64,000 nucleotides of DNA, taken from assembly GCA_000149265.1 (NCBI GenBank), contig CH003061.1:370578-434577 (forward strand). The letters are read 5' to 3'. The first letter of the stretch is position 1. Each line of letters starts with the position of its first letter. This DNA is from Ciona savignyi. Lineage: Eukaryota; Chordata; Ascidiacea; Phlebobranchia; Cionidae. Shown piece by piece: positions 46,800 through 59,578 of the stretch. The notes beneath the pieces were generated by a model that did no database searches, was not told the origin of the DNA, and worked only from the letters and a program-made list of their open reading frames with translations. A program made the translations under genes and the position numbers.

Positions 46800-48250
46800 T
46801 CTGAATTTAATTTAATAAAAATCAAATGGGTATTTTCTATATTACGGCCATTTTTTGTTAAATCAATACAATAGTATGCAATTTTGGACATTTTAACAAA
46901 ATATATTTAAAAACCGTATTTACCAAGTCGATCTCAAAAATATGAAAAAAAGTAATGTCTAATACACCACAAAACAAAACATGTTACTAATAAATCATCT
47001 GTCTACTTCTACGAGTGTGTCAGATTTTCACTGCACCATGAAAAATATGGTCAACATGGTGAATTACAAGAATTAATTACCGGTTATTACTCCTTGCGAA
47101 TATTACCGTTGGCCATCGACGTCGTAATTTATTTATAAGTATGCGTTCCTTACTAAGGTAACTACAGAATGCAAACACGAGTTTAACCACCACTATTTGT
47201 AAATCAGATTTCGTATGGTATATATTCATGCGAGCAGGGTCCCCAATCACAATTTGTATTTAAAAAAAACAAGTTTGTAGTTTGTTTCTGCAAGCATAAA
47301 CGCATGGGTCCCTAAGGTAACAATCCTATCTTGTTATTCATGTTCATTACATAATAAATATTCTTGACAAATACTTGCACGTCAGATTCATGTTATCCAA
47401 CATTCCAGAAAGTTTTAACCCGACTACCATGGTTCTGTTTCTGCAAGCATAAACACATGGGTCCGTTAGTTATTAAACCAAACTTCTTTTTCATGTGTAG
47501 TTAAAAAAATAATCGTGTTAGATTTCGAACATTCCACCAAAAATGGTCTAAATTAAAGCCTTTTGTCAAGCGCTATGGTGAAATGATTATAAATTCCTCA
47601 AACAGCCCGATTTAGTTTTTCATGGCTTGGGGGAATTCCTCGTGGGTTAGTACATAAATTTCGGTTTTAACTTATCTGGGTCATGTTAACTAACAAATCT
47701 TACAGTTTTAATCCGATTTGTCAACTCCTAGTTGAAGATGTCGGGGCGATATGGCATGCCTGTCACAATCATTTAGGAACAAATCATAATTTTTAGGGTA
47801 CGTTTCTAGGTATTTTATTCCTTTTTTCTTATTGGTAAAGTGGCGGCTACCGCACTAACATTCACTAAATCTGTTTTTTTTTTTTAGAATTTCAGGGGAA
47901 TCCCCTAGAATTTATTACCCAACATTTTTGTTTCGGCATTTCTAAACCATGTTGTCTAAACCAACAAATGAACAATTTTTATTGCGTTTCCATTACCCTG
48001 TCTGATAAATGTAAAAACGGACATTTTTTTCCAATTGGGACTCATAATAAATTAAGAAATTAAAGATGAACATAAACGATACGTATATACCCCAAACCTA
48101 CCTTTAACCATTTTCTATGAAATTAAATTCCACTTAAACTAGTGATCAGTCACTTTTACGCTTTATATAATAAGAAAGAAAATGTCCATTCGAGTTTAAC
48201 CTTCTGGTGGTGTTAGCTTATATGGTTTGGATCTACAGGTTATTCTAGCA
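46800..48250. other. Non-coding, old dispersed repeats
   Basis: GTTTCTGCAAGCATAAACGC at 47284 and GTTTCTGCAAGCATAAACAC at 47437 are two copies of a motif also found near 21530. The block 47540-47880 matches 17330-17680 in reverse (for example TGTCAAGCGCTAT and GGGGGAATTCC). 48060-48160 matches the left end of the window and 21100-21200. No gene seen. Confidence 0.6.
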
Positions 48251-48252
48251 AT

Positions 48253-48527
48253 ATTGCGTTCAATCGAAAGGTTGCAGGTGCGAAACTGATCGCTAGCTAG
48301 TCGGTTGTGTCCTTGGGCAAGGCACTTTACGGATATTGCCTAAACCCAGCGGATTAATGGGTTCTACCAAATTAAAGAAACGTGTCTATCATATACAACA
48401 CACTGTAATAGCTCCGGTAACCCGACGATGGGCGCGAGGTGATCTGACGATTGCCCGTGTGATAACCCCCTAGGTTTTCCCATTCACGGGGATAAACATG
48501 AATATCCTATCCTGAATATCCTATCCT
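48253..48527 (+). repeat. tRNA-derived SINE, lacking the first ~35 bases
   Basis: From GCGTTCAATCGAAAGGTTGC to CCTGAATATCCTATCC. Very close to the family consensus in the body. Confidence 0.92.
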
Positions 48528-48581
48528 AAAGAAAATTACCAAGAGACCCAAGAATATAAGCACGACTGCCTTTTTGCGAAT

Positions 48582-48864
48582 GTTAGTCTGGCGGTTTAGT
48601 GCGAAGCCTTTCAGCCGAAAGGTTGCAGGTTCTGAACTGGTCGCTAGCTAATCGGTTGCCTTGGACAAGGCACTTAAGGGAAATTGCCTGAACCCAGCGG
48701 ATTAATGGGTTCTTCCAAATTAAAGGAGCGTGTGAATCATACACAACACACTGCAATAGCTCAGGTAACCCGATGATGGGCGCAAGGTTATCTGACGATT
48801 GTCCGTTTGTTAACGTCCTTGGTTTTCCCATTCACGGGGATAAAGATGAATATCTTCTTATCCT
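48582..48864 (+). repeat. tRNA-derived SINE, near full length
   Basis: From TTAGTCTGGCGGTTTAGTGC to TATCTTCTTATCCTATG. Adjacent and in the same orientation as the preceding SINE, but with its own differences (GTGTGAATCATACACAACA), so it is an independent insertion. Confidence 0.9.
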
Positions 48865-49232
48865 ATGTTCGGCACCGGTTATTATACAGCAGCCGATGTG
48901 TCAAAACTGTTGTTCACTTTGTATTTTAGGGAAAGTTGTAGGTGAATAAAATAAACTGAAAAATGCCAAAAGAATCCTATACAAACCACATCACAGGAAA
49001 TCCGTTTACATAAGAAACTTTGTTAAAATATTAAATTCATAATTTAATTACTTTATTCAGAAAACATGAATCTTATGTTTGGAATGGTAAATCTGTAACC
49101 CATTAGTTTCTGCTTGCAGAAACAAACGTTGTGCATTTTGTTTATGATATACCATATGGGGCAGGCGTTTGATAACTATATATATTTGAATCCATTTAAA
49201 GCATCATGTAAACGGGCTGAATGAATATCTCG

Positions 49233-49340
49233 GTTAACCCGACGGTGAACACAAGGTAATCGGACGATTATTCTTTTAAAATAGCTTCTTGCGTTTTTCT
49301 ATTCACAGGGATAAGCATGAATATTTTATTCCTTTAAATG
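49233..49340 (+). repeat. SINE 3' fragment, diverged
   Basis: GGTTAACCCGACGGTGAACA through TCACAGGGATAAGCATGAAT to TATTTTATTCC. Head missing. Confidence 0.75.
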
Positions 49341-49926
49341 GACAAAAACACAATACACCGTTTTTCTGCGATGACTCAAACTTGTGTACCATAACAGTGT
49401 TTGAACTATTCTAATACCAATGCTAAAGTAAAGCTATTAACGACGTAAAAGCAAACACTTAAGCAATAAATTCGCCATAAACCTCGAGTACATAATCACC
49501 AGACACAGTAACCAACACTTAAGAATTTTGCCAGGGGCATTATAGTCATGATGTCGACAGAAAAACGCTATCGCTCCCAGAAGATTATTTTGTATGCGTG
49601 TGTAAACAGTTAATTATAAAGCATGTAACTGATATCGCTTGGACTGATACGTTGTTACGGCGACCCAAAAAGTATTGGTCCTAAGCTAGAGAAGCTAGAA
49701 GGTAGGAGGTATAGGTCAAGTACTAAATGGGATTTAAGGTATAAACGCTAGAGGAGATTTATAGTGCAAACTTAGTTGTGTGGGTAAGGATATAAAAGTG
49801 GTTATGACGAATTTAACATTCTTGTTTACATGCCTAGCTATAACAAACGAACGCAATGTCGAATCTTTACGAACAACCAAACGATGTATAGCTTGCTTCA
49901 ACTGAGGATAAAGGTCGGAACTAGTC

Positions 49927-52318
49927 ATGTTGCATTGCAAATTAGGAATATTTAAGCCCAGAACTCTGCTTTGGATTTGTCTTGTTGGAGTGACAGTGTC
50001 GGTATATATCGCAATACAACAAGATCAACTGTTTTCAAGTATACGTAAGACGCACATAGGTAATAGCAACAATGAAAGTAAATTCAATATGTTGTCCCAT
50101 GTTTGTCTTCTTTTAGATTTCAGGGGTGATCGTGGCAATACATTGAAGCCGTCCTTACATTTGCATCGATTAAACAGGTATCCTATATTTTAACATTACC
50201 TTATTAAAAGACATTACAAAAACGAAAGGACAATAAGCCTATATTACAGATGTCTCTAGTTATTTCTCCATTTTGTTTCTTGAAAACCATTTGCTATAAA
50301 TGCGAAAATGGACTAGTTTTTTTTAATTTCCTATAGCCCGTCTCGAGGGTAATACAGAAAAGGGGATAAACGAAAAAACGGAGTTAAATTAAAATGTTTT
50401 CCCTTCTAATTCAGAGGGAACCTATAATTCCCGCCATAAAAATTATCAATTTTAACCAGCCACATAAATGTTGAATGGGCACAATATTTGTTGTGGATTA
50501 TGATTATATGCCATTTGCTCAATCGTTTACCTTGTATTTCAGAACACGACAGATTTTAATTTGGAACATGCCCAATAATATTTATGCCCCAACAACTCTT
50601 GACGAAAAATGCGGATCATGCACGATAACCAGAAACCGCAAGTTGGCTCCAGAGAGCGACGCAATAGTCATTCATTATAGAAAAATAGATAGTTTGCCGG
50701 ACCCTAAAACAAGGTGGGATAGCTCATTTTAACTGTAGAATAAATCATATAATACTTTTATTTTCCATGTTTAGACGTATGAACCAGTTATATGTCTGGT
50801 TGTGTCGAGAATCTGCATGGACTACGAAATATAAATACAAACTCGATCTAAAGAAATATGACGGGTATTTCAACTCCACAATGACATTCAAGTGAGGCTT
50901 AGTTGTTTGTGTGTAACAACGATATTTTGCTTATTTGTTATGTTTTAAATAATGTTTGTAGTTATATCAATTGTCTAATAGTTGATGCGTCGACCTTGAT
51001 AGATTGTAGAATCGAAAATGGTAGCTTGCCCATCCGATCTGTCCATTAGCATGACACTCAGCGAACATTGACTGTAGTCTGGACCCAGTGGGCTATTAGC
51101 TTAAAACAAAACCTTAGGAACGTCTCAATAATGTACAACGCCGTGCAAGCCCCAGTAAGTCCATGGTAGATGCGAAGTTGTTATGCTCATTTTAAGATGT
51201 AACTACAGATAAAGATTAACTGATGGTTACAAGGTAATCTGACTATTTCGCGTGGGATAACGCCAGTTGGGTGTTCTCAGTGATAATCATCACCCGGAAA
51301 GTGCGTTCGGTCGTCTGGCCGTGATAAATACCACCTGCTTCTACGCTTCGTTTACCACCCATGGAATACACTTTATAGTGTCCTGTGCACATTGTAGTGT
51401 GGGTGTGAATAAAGAAATATAAGTTACTGTAGCCATCAGCAAAGTTTAAAAACTAAATCACTTGGTTGCGAGATTTAAAATTAACCAACAATTACAGATT
51501 GTCATCCGAGTTTTCTCAACCATATATTGAGGTTCTACATCGAAAATTGCCAAATTTAGATTTTGATTTTGTGCAATTGCTTCAGAACAACGTTGCAGAA
51601 ATTATTTCTCAAAAGCGTTACCTGGTTGCTTGGGTTGTGAGTAACTGTGTTGACACATATGGAGCTAGAAGGCGTTTTAGCCTCGTACACGATCTGATCC
51701 AAGTAAATTTTACAAAAGGTTTTGAATTAAAAATTGTGTAAAACTGTTTTGTCCTTTTTCAGGCTGGCCTGCACGTACAACGATTTGGTCGCTGTTTTCC
51801 GGAAACTAATTTTCCAAGCAGTACAGATGATGCCTCATTTATTTTTTTAAGCAAATACAAATTCTATCTTGCATTTGAAAATGCATTTCATTGCAAAGAC
51901 TACATAACAGAAAAATTCTGGCGAAGTGGCCTTTACAGGTAAAAGTATAAAACATAGCTTTTATTGAAATACCAAATAGTTATAACAGTAGGATCTTTAA
52001 TAATCATGAATAAATTCTAATGTGTAAATCGGTAACAATTAATTTTTAATTATGAATTATCAAGAAATGTTTTTGTACAGTGGAGTTGTGCCCATTGTAT
52101 GGGGTCCGTCGAAGGAGAACATAGGGAGAATCGCCCCCAAGCATTCCTACATCCACGTTGAAGATTTCCCAACATTGAAAGCACTAGTAACGTATTTAAA
52201 CTACTTAAACAAAAACGACACAGCATACGCGGAATATTTCGATTGGAGGAAGGATTTGAAGAATAAAATTCAGGAAAATAGGTACTCTACGTCACTCTTC
52301 GCTCGTGACGCAGTGTAA
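49927..52318 (+). CDS. Alpha-1,3-fucosyltransferase (glycosyltransferase family 10), 6 exons, 385 aa
   Basis: Exons 49927-50177, 50543-50713, 50775-50891, 51498-51702, 51763-51938 and 52081-52318 have GT/AG borders and matching phases. The product is a type II Golgi membrane enzyme that moves fucose from GDP-fucose onto N-acetylglucosamine in glycans. A short cytosolic tail is followed by a membrane anchor (LLWICLVGVTVSVYIAI, residues ~16-32) and a stem. The catalytic half has VAWVVSNC, then the family signature YKFYLAFENAFHCKDYITEK, and GVVPIVWGPS. Length fits the family (about 350-430). The stretch MLSHVCLLLDFRG in exon 1 might hide a further tiny intron. Which FUT paralogue it represents is not resolvable by eye. 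Confidence 0.9.
50970..51285 (+). repeat. Degenerate SINE within a FUT intron
   Basis: TGATGCGTCGACCTTGATAG, CTGGACCCAGTGGGCTATTA and ACAAGGTAATCTGACTATTT correspond in order to the SINE head, middle and 3' blocks, heavily diverged. It lies in intron 3 of the fucosyltransferase gene. Confidence 0.5.
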
Positions 52319-55300
52319 CGGGTTTCTGTCGTCTCTGTCATGCTATTACCTCTGGAAGGTTAAATAGATCAAAGTTTATCCCATCCCTTGATTCGTTGTG
52401 GTATGGGGATGAAGAACCTGCTTGCCTCGACCGCGGTCCACCGTGGTGGCACAACAAACACACATCATCTACGCAGCGCCGTAATAGTATGTAACAGTTG
52501 TTTTGGAGTTTATGCATCCGCACCAACTTATAGGAGACATCTGTCCGCTGGTCGGAACGCTTGAATGTGGACCCAAGAATGTAAAACGCAAAAATATAAT
52601 TCGATCCCTTGTGTATTGCACTATTTTATAGGAATTCATCTTAATAAGGGTGATTTGAGTAGTTTTATATTTAAGGCATGTAACTTCCCGACTACGTGCG
52701 TACTCATAGCGCCTGTCTTTGTGAGAAGTTGCAGTATGCTGAAACGACTTATCTTATTTTTCAGAGTTTGAAATACGGGTTATAACCCGTCATTATCCAA
52801 AACTTCATGAATTTATTCGAAAGCGATAGGGGAATGATGGCAGGAACGAAAGTCTTTTAGATTACGGTTTTCTAAGGAAAAATATATGTACAATTGAACG
52901 ATCACAAATTTACCCAATTTGATAAATTAAAACAATATTTACAAAATTGTGACTGCTGAAGCCAGAATACGCCATATACATCTCAAAAAATCACCGATAA
53001 TTTCAAAACATACTAAAAACTAAAAGTATTAATGGACCGATAAACTTATCGGATATGATGTTTATGTTCAACCAATTAGCTTGTGACCGGTTTCGATTCT
53101 GCAACCTTTCGGGTAAAAGCCGATGACGCACTAACCCAATGAAATAATCTGTCGAATCTCACGATGTAAAGATTGAGGTTCTCTTATTGCTCGTAGTAAG
53201 ATTTTGATGTAAGATTACCAACCCTCTCTTTTTTTCTTCCATTAACACTTTTCCCCAATAGTACAAGTAGTAGATTTTTGCACCGAAGGATGTGTTATGT
53301 TACTGAAAACTTTGTTTGAACATTGTAGGCTACACTGTTCTAATCGCCATATATTGTATTCTAATTTAAAAGAGCTCTGCTTTCACTGTGACACTATTAT
53401 CCAAGTCCCTTTGTTTTATATTTGCTGATTCTGGTACCATAAAAGCATTGCACGACCAAATACAAACCGATTGTAAAACAAAACAAAAAAACAATTCCGT
53501 AAAGCTAGTTTATCAGTACATTTTTTACCAATACAAATTGACCTTCAAAAACGGAACGTCAATTAAAATCCTGCCACAGTAAACCTAAGATTTTTTTCTC
53601 AATTTTTTTATTTAATTTGAAGCTGGGATTTGCAGCCGAAACTCAAAGTTCTCTATAATTTGAGCTAATACCCCTTTGTATATTGAAAAAAAGTTGCCCT
53701 TTTAAAACCGCTTATACGAAGTGCACAATCAGCATCTTTATTTCATGAAGCTCTGCTACACCACCACAAAATTGCAGGGCTAAACGAAAAGACTGGTGCA
53801 AATCCTAGCTTGCTGCTTCCAACCGGACAAATTTTATCACAACCATTCTGCGCAAAATGCTCGTGTTTTTTACATCTTAGCAATACAGTACAATTGGTAA
53901 CCCGATGGCGAGCGCGACACTGACTGTTACACGTCTTATATCGTTTTTGTGTTTTTTTTTCATTTATGGGGATAAAACATCAAATACCATGCAGATACAG
54001 GGAACTGAAACGAAAACGCCGTATAGCTCCATTCGGATCATTTCTCATTTTCCCTTAGTTAATTTAAATCTCGTGATGAATGTGAGCTTACAGTCCGTTC
54101 CAAGTTGCCATAAGGTTTATATAAGCTATCTCGAATATTTTCTTGCTTTACCGCTTTATTTTTATATCTATTTAACAAATTGTGATTTGCATTATAACAG
54201 CCGATAACATTCTACCCGTTGTTGTGTAATCACGTTCCTTCACCGCTGATATCACATAGAACCTCTAATTTTTTAGTGAGCAATCTATGGAAGGCTTAAA
54301 CTTGACTCGAGAAGTCGAATATTTTCTTTCATTTATTTCTTCTATTTACCACAATAAAACATATCACCATCCTTCCCGTTTTCAAACATAACCTTTAACC
54401 GTAGCCTACCATCCATTACAGCTACACAGTACATAAACCGCTTTCATTTTCGCGTGTTAATTTTAAACTAAAGAAAAGTCAATCCCGCAGCGGAAGTAGC
54501 AGTGTTATTTTTTTTCAATCACCATAACTGGTGTCGGGTTCATTCGCATTACATAATCACTGCTTTCAACATTATATTGATTTTGGATTATCTTGAATGG
54601 TAACCGCAGATGTTCCGTACCCATTCTCGAATTATAAAAACAGGTCAATTCAAGCGACCTTGAGAAATCTATAAACCTCAATTTAATTAAGAGAATATCG
54701 ATTAGTTTTTTAACTTTCCTGTTGAACGTACAGAATAAAACACGTCAACAACAAAACCGGTAGTACGATCATCGGCTTTTCTACAAACACCATAGAAGCG
54801 GACTTCTTTTGTTTGGTTACTTTCCATTCATTTGACACCGATCTATTTTAAGAACAAAGTCGATAAAGGGCGACTGAAAGTCAAGCTTTTTGCTTTACGA
54901 TTGAACAGACGGAGAACCTTAGAAAAGCGATTAATGATACACGATTCATACTTCTTCCTGGTTTTAAATATGACGTCTTTACTAAGGCTGGCAATTATTA
55001 ACAGATTTCTCAATCTGCAGTTCCAAGTTCACATTGACCTTAAGAACCATTAAAATTACTTCTACAGTTTCAGAACAAAACCCTATTTTCACCCATTAGT
55101 ACTTCACAAAATTAATTATTTTTCGTGTTCAAATTGCAGTTTTCCACCGCAATGTTGCAATAGAGACACACTACCACAAACGAAAATACCATATACTTAA
55201 ATAAAGCGGGAGAAGTGGATTTATTTTCTAATTCATTAAATTTCACAATTTAAATAAGTTAAGAAATCACTAACAATAAAGACATGATAAAATTTTAACA

Positions 55301-55395
55301 CGAAGTGACAGAAGGAAAACTTTACCGTTGATCAGAGTTATTGGCCTATATAACAACAGAATAAGTACTTAGAAATATATTTTCATCTGCAAATT
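52319..55395. other. Intergenic between FUT and ANT
   Basis: No coding exon recognised. Two diverged SINE remnants lie at about 53050-53140 (minus) and 53897-53980 (plus, GGTAACCCGATGGCGAGCGC). The rest is AT-rich with no visible structure. The right end should contain the ANT 3' UTR; TTTATT (AATAAA on the minus strand) occurs near 55220. Confidence 0.5.
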
Positions 55396-56307
55396 TTAGT
55401 GAACAGAGGTTCCAAAAAAGAGAGACTTCAATTCGTCGTAGAGGACCAGCACCAAAGCACCTCCAGTTCCTCTTAGAATGTTGGAGAACGCTCCCTTGAA
55501 GAAAGCTTTGCCGCCCTCTTGTTGCTTGATCTTCCTCCAGCAGTCAATGGTTCCCTTGTACATGATATCCTCCTTGGAACGACCAGACTGCATCATCATT
55601 CTTCTTCGAACCGTGTCGAATGGATAGGAAAGGATTCCAGCACCGGTAGTTACACACTGAGCAATAAACCAACTTACAATAATTGGAGTATTCTTTGGAT
55701 CAGGAAGCATGCCTTTTACAGTATCATAGGTACCAAAATACGCAGCACGGTATACAATAATACCTTGGATTGATACTAAGAAACCTTGGTAAAGACCACG
55801 TACACCATCTCGCTTCGCAATGGTAGCTATACAATTACCAAGACCAGTGAACTCCCGACCTTTTCCACTTCCAACATCCGCAGCCAATCTTGTTCTGGCA
55901 AAATCAAGGGGATACACGAAGCATAGACCAGTTGCACCAGCAGCGCCACCAGAAGCCAAATTTCCGAGGAAATACCGACCAAACTGCTTTTTCTTATCCA
56001 CACCAGCCAGGAAAATTTGCTTGTAGGTATCCTTAAAAGCGAAGTTAAGCGCCTGGGTAGGGAAATATCGAATGACGTTTGCCATATTACCCCTCCAGAA
56101 GGAAATAAAACCTTGCTCTCTCGGAATGCGGACAAAGCAGTCCACGATTCCCTTGTACTGATCCTCTACAGCAATTTGCTTGGATGCGGCCTGCACTTGA
56201 AGCAGCAGTTTCACCCTTTCGATTGGAGCAACTATGGTTTTAGAAATAGCAGCTGCTGTGCCACCGACGGCAAGATCTTGAGCGAAACTTTTAGCACTGA
56301 ACGGCAT
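55396..56307 (-). CDS. SLC25A4/5/6-like: ADP/ATP translocase, mitochondrial carrier, 303 aa, intronless
   Basis: Exchanges ADP and ATP across the inner mitochondrial membrane. The 303-residue length fits the family (297-323). Three carrier repeats are visible, each with the Px(D/E)xx(K/R) signature: APIERVK (27-33), YPLDFARTR (132-140) and [12 protein letters not shown] (228-239). The last holds RRRMMM, which is diagnostic for ADP/ATP carriers. No N-terminal presequence, as usual for carriers. The whole coding region is one exon. It is intact, so an intronless functional gene is more likely than a processed pseudogene, but an intron in the 5' leader cannot be excluded. Vertebrates have several paralogues; this cannot be assigned to one. 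Confidence 0.97.
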   Translation of the reverse strand: MPFSAKSFAQDLAVGGTAAAISKTIVAPIERVKLLLQVQAASKQIAVEDQYKGIVDCFVRIPREQGFISFWRGNMANVIRYFPTQALNFAFKDTYKQIFLAGVDKKKQFGRYFLGNLASGGAAGATGLCFVYPLDFARTRLAADVGSGKGREFTGLGNCIATIAKRDGVRGLYQGFLVSIQGIIVYRAAYFGTYDTVKGMLPDPKNTPIIVSWFIAQCVTTGAGILSYPFDTVRRRMMMQSGRSKEDIMYKGTIDCWRKIKQQEGGKAFFKGAFSNILRGTGGALVLVLYDELKSLFFGTSVH

Positions 56308-57281
56308 TTTGAAATAGATAGATTTCTTTAGTACTTAGTAACAAAAAATGATACGACTGACTGTCTTCGGCGTCAGATTGAAATGGATTAACGAACAGAT
56401 CCAAAGCAAGGACGAAATGAACGACCTTTTAACGTCCACTACCCCGGATGTACAACGTTGTAGGTGTCCCGTTTTTTTTACTGGTATCCTGGCCACTGGA
56501 AAACATTGCGCAATGTCCCAACTTTCGAATAAAAACAGAATATTTTTTTATTTATTGCAATACCATTATTTAACATGCATTTATAGTTGATTAGTTTTAA
56601 CATTAAAACCAAAATATAAATTGTCATTGTACCTAATATAAATCACACTAAAATTTGGCGCTGAATTACTTATTACCAGTGTTATGTTATAAAATTCAAG
56701 ATATTGCAAAACTGTTTAGGGCTTTATTATTTTCACGTGTGATGTTTATATCTATGCGCTTTATATTTATGACTATGACGTCATTAAATTGAGGGAAACG
56801 TCATCGATGTAAGGAACTGTGAACAGTATTCTATCGTATATGTGCTCTATGATTCTATCATCACTGTCTCGCTCGCTATACATGGCGTCTGTGCTACTAT
56901 ACAGACTAGAGATTGGGGAGTTACAGAAAAAAAATTTTTAGCGGTAGATAGGGCTCTACTAAACGGAACAACACACTATATTACAAGCGGGACAAAGTAT
57001 AATTTAGACAAAGCGGGACCGGGTATATCATAAGCGGGATGGGTTATATAACCCTTATACCATGTTTCGCTCGTGTTAGTATTGAAAATACCCGTCTTCC
57101 CACTGTCCCGCAGAATAGTAATTGAGTGTGATGTCCCGTAGATTAGTAAAGTCGATAAATACATGTTGTTAACTGCCGATATCTATTAAAATGACCAGAT
57201 TATTATCAACAGGCAAAGAATTTTCGAGGTTATCTTACAAAACACTGTGTATTAAATTATAGACGTTTGGAAAGAAGTTAA
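56308..57281. promoter_or_regulatory. Shared upstream region between ANT (minus) and ZNF598-like (plus)
   Basis: The two genes diverge from this 974-base interval, so it should contain both promoters. TGACGTCA-like sequence (GACTATGACGTCATT near 56772) is a CRE/ATF-type site. A TTGCGCAAT motif lies at 56508-56516. Also present is a short repeat of AAGCGGGAC / AAGCGGGAT units (56989-57040). No coding feature. Confidence 0.45.
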
Positions 57282-59231
57282 ATGCCAAAAGTAAAGGAAC
57301 CTGCAACTAATGAGTGCATGGTATGTGCTCATGCCATTGAGGTATATGCTATTGGACATTGTGATCATGTGATTTGTTTCAAGTGCTCAACCAAAATGCG
57401 TCTGCTGTGTGGGGAAAACTACTGTCCAGTGTGCCGAAAAGAGCTAAAGAAAGTCATTTTCTCACCAAGTAAAAGCTCATTTACTAATTTAAACTCAAAA
57501 AAGTTGATTATGGATCCACAATTTAAAATAAGTGTTTATTTTACTGAAGAAGAAATTCAAGAAAAGTTTTTAAAAATGCTGGAACATCGATGCCCACTAT
57601 GTCCTGATAGACCACCTGATCAGTCATTCCTGGATACAAAAACGCATCTGCGTAAAGACCATAGCATGTTTTATTGTGAAATATGTCTAGAACACAACCA
57701 CAATTTTACAACTGAATACAAAATTTACAGTAGAAAAGATTTGGCTACCCATAAACGAATTGGTGATGCAGATGACACCTCACACAAGGGCCATCCGCTG
57801 TGCTCATTTTGTGATAAACGATTTCTAGATAATGACAAGCTGTACCACCACCTTCGGACTAATCATTATTACTGTCACTTGTGTGAACACCTGAACTCAA
57901 ATGAGTTTTACAATAACTATCCAGACCTGCGAAAGCATTTTAAAACAGCTCATCTTCTATGTGAGATTGGGAATTGTGTGAATGAAGAATTCACTTGTGT
58001 ATTTGGTTCGGAAATTGATTTAAAAGCTCATTGTGCAGTTGTACACAAAGAAAACAAAACAAAACAGCAGCAGAAGCAGGATCGGCAAATTAACTTGGAT
58101 TTTCAGTATACAAGAAGGCATCCAACAAACTCTGGAAGAGAGAGAACACAGAACAACCGTCATAGAACAGCAGCTGCATTTGAAGATTCCAACAGTTTGG
58201 AACTTGCAACTGCATTAAAATTATCATTACAGGATTCTGTTGCATCAGCCGTACATACAGCACCGGTGGCTGATAACACCATTGAACCTAAAAGTGATAA
58301 GATCAAAATTACCCAAGAACCAGCCCAACCTACCACAACAGATATTTTAAACAAAAGTAATTTTCCAATTTTGCCTGAAGCTTCTACAACCTCACAGGCA
58401 AAAGCTGAACATAGACCAGCAACCGCATCAGCAGGTGAAAGGGAGCAGAAACTTGGCGCAGCTGCTGCTGCTCCACTTTGGACACCAAAGTCAAACTATC
58501 CTATACAGGGTGCTAGTTCTAATGACTTTCCTGCTTTATGTGATTCGTCAAGTTCAAGTTCATCAATTAAACCATTTCTACAGCCACAAACATTTAAAAA
58601 GCCTGCAAAACAAGCGCCGTCAAAGTCGAAACCACAAAATGTGCAATGGAACTCAAAAGTATTACCGTCATCAACTGCACTGATGAATGAAGAAGATTTT
58701 CCATCGTTAGGTCCAGCCGTGAGACCAGGTGCACCTTGGCTTTCACAACATTCTGTCATTAAAAAAAAGCCCACCAAGACTGTTTCACAAAAAAAGATTT
58801 CTATAAAACAGAAGACAAATTTTCCTAGTAGCAAACAAAAGACTCGTTCAGATAACAACTCAAATATGGAAGATGGTTTTTCTACTATATCTCAAAATTT
58901 TACTGCATCCCAAAAATCAGCTTTGAATAAACGAATGCATGATATTAATTTATCAAGTGAACCAACACAGTTTGAACCAAGTTCAAATGTGACTTTAATC
59001 CAACAACAACCACCGAGCAGACCAGCAGTAAAACAAAGATCATTTGTGAAAGCAGAGCAAGACTTTCCAGCACTGTTTCCATCTAGTGATGCTCATTGGA
59101 CACCTTTGGAAACATCTGTCCTTCAGTCTAATAATCCAGCTATCCAACATATAACTGATAGCTCTAGTACTCACCAAACAAATGGAACAAATTTAAATTT
59201 AGGAAATATTTTTGATTTCCCTTCAATTTAA
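57282..59231 (+). CDS. ZNF598: ZNF598/Hel2-like RING E3 ubiquitin ligase, 649 aa
   Basis: Senses collided ribosomes and ubiquitinates small-subunit proteins in the cytosol. An N-terminal RING (residues ~12-51: CMVC, GHCDHVIC, CSTKM, YCPVC) is followed by a run of C2H2-type fingers to about 265 (CPLCPD, CEICLEHNHNF, CSFCDKRF, CHLCEH). This is the arrangement of ZNF598 and yeast Hel2. The long tail is low complexity with four (D/N)FPxL motifs (NFPILPEAS, DFPALCDSS, DFPSLGPA, DFPALFPSS), a type of repeat also seen in the vertebrate tail. The protein is somewhat shorter than human ZNF598 (about 900). It is a single exon from an ATG with no upstream in-frame alternative. AATAAA at 59522-59527 may end its mRNA just before the MUL1-like gene. 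Confidence 0.93.
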   Translation: MPKVKEPATNECMVCAHAIEVYAIGHCDHVICFKCSTKMRLLCGENYCPVCRKELKKVIFSPSKSSFTNLNSKKLIMDPQFKISVYFTEEEIQEKFLKMLEHRCPLCPDRPPDQSFLDTKTHLRKDHSMFYCEICLEHNHNFTTEYKIYSRKDLATHKRIGDADDTSHKGHPLCSFCDKRFLDNDKLYHHLRTNHYYCHLCEHLNSNEFYNNYPDLRKHFKTAHLLCEIGNCVNEEFTCVFGSEIDLKAHCAVVHKENKTKQQQKQDRQINLDFQYTRRHPTNSGRERTQNNRHRTAAAFEDSNSLELATALKLSLQDSVASAVHTAPVADNTIEPKSDKIKITQEPAQPTTTDILNKSNFPILPEASTTSQAKAEHRPATASAGEREQKLGAAAAAPLWTPKSNYPIQGASSNDFPALCDSSSSSSSIKPFLQPQTFKKPAKQAPSKSKPQNVQWNSKVLPSSTALMNEEDFPSLGPAVRPGAPWLSQHSVIKKKPTKTVSQKKISIKQKTNFPSSKQKTRSDNNSNMEDGFSTISQNFTASQKSALNKRMHDINLSSEPTQFEPSSNVTLIQQQPPSRPAVKQRSFVKAEQDFPALFPSSDAHWTPLETSVLQSNNPAIQHITDSSSTHQTNGTNLNLGNIFDFPSI

Positions 59232-59521
59232 TAGTGAGAATTGTTTAACAGTTCGTTTTTACTTATTTCAGTTGTTATCTGTTTTTAACAATGATAGTTT
59301 GATAGTGAATTTAATAATTGTTGGTGAGCAGCAATTGGAACCTTTTGTTACCAATCTTTATGATTTTGTGTGTGAATTAAAATGTCTAGTACTTGCAAGT
59401 CTAATTATAGAAAAATAAGCTTGATTTTATTACTGGATTATTTATGGTGTGTGGGTGTTAATTCAATGACTAAATTGTATTAATTTTTTTTAAATTTGAA
59501 AAAGAAATAAGGATTTTTGAT

Positions 59522-59568
59522 AATAAATTCAATTCGGAGTGAATGACCGTATCTTATAATTTTTTTAG
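59522..59568 (+). promoter_or_regulatory. Intercistronic polyA signal plus trans-splice-like acceptor
   Basis: AATAAA at 59522-59527 is followed 40 bases later by a T-rich AG (TTTTTTTAG ending at 59568) and then, 11 bases on, the ATG at 59579. No cis donor for this acceptor is evident upstream. This is the layout of a tunicate operon junction, where the upstream mRNA is cleaved and the downstream one receives a spliced leader. Confidence 0.5.
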
Positions 59569-59578
59569 GTTGATCAGT

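Noticed and set aside
55396-56307. Processed pseudogene of ADP/ATP translocase
   Set aside because: The frame is fully intact with all three carrier signatures and no poly(A) tract after it.
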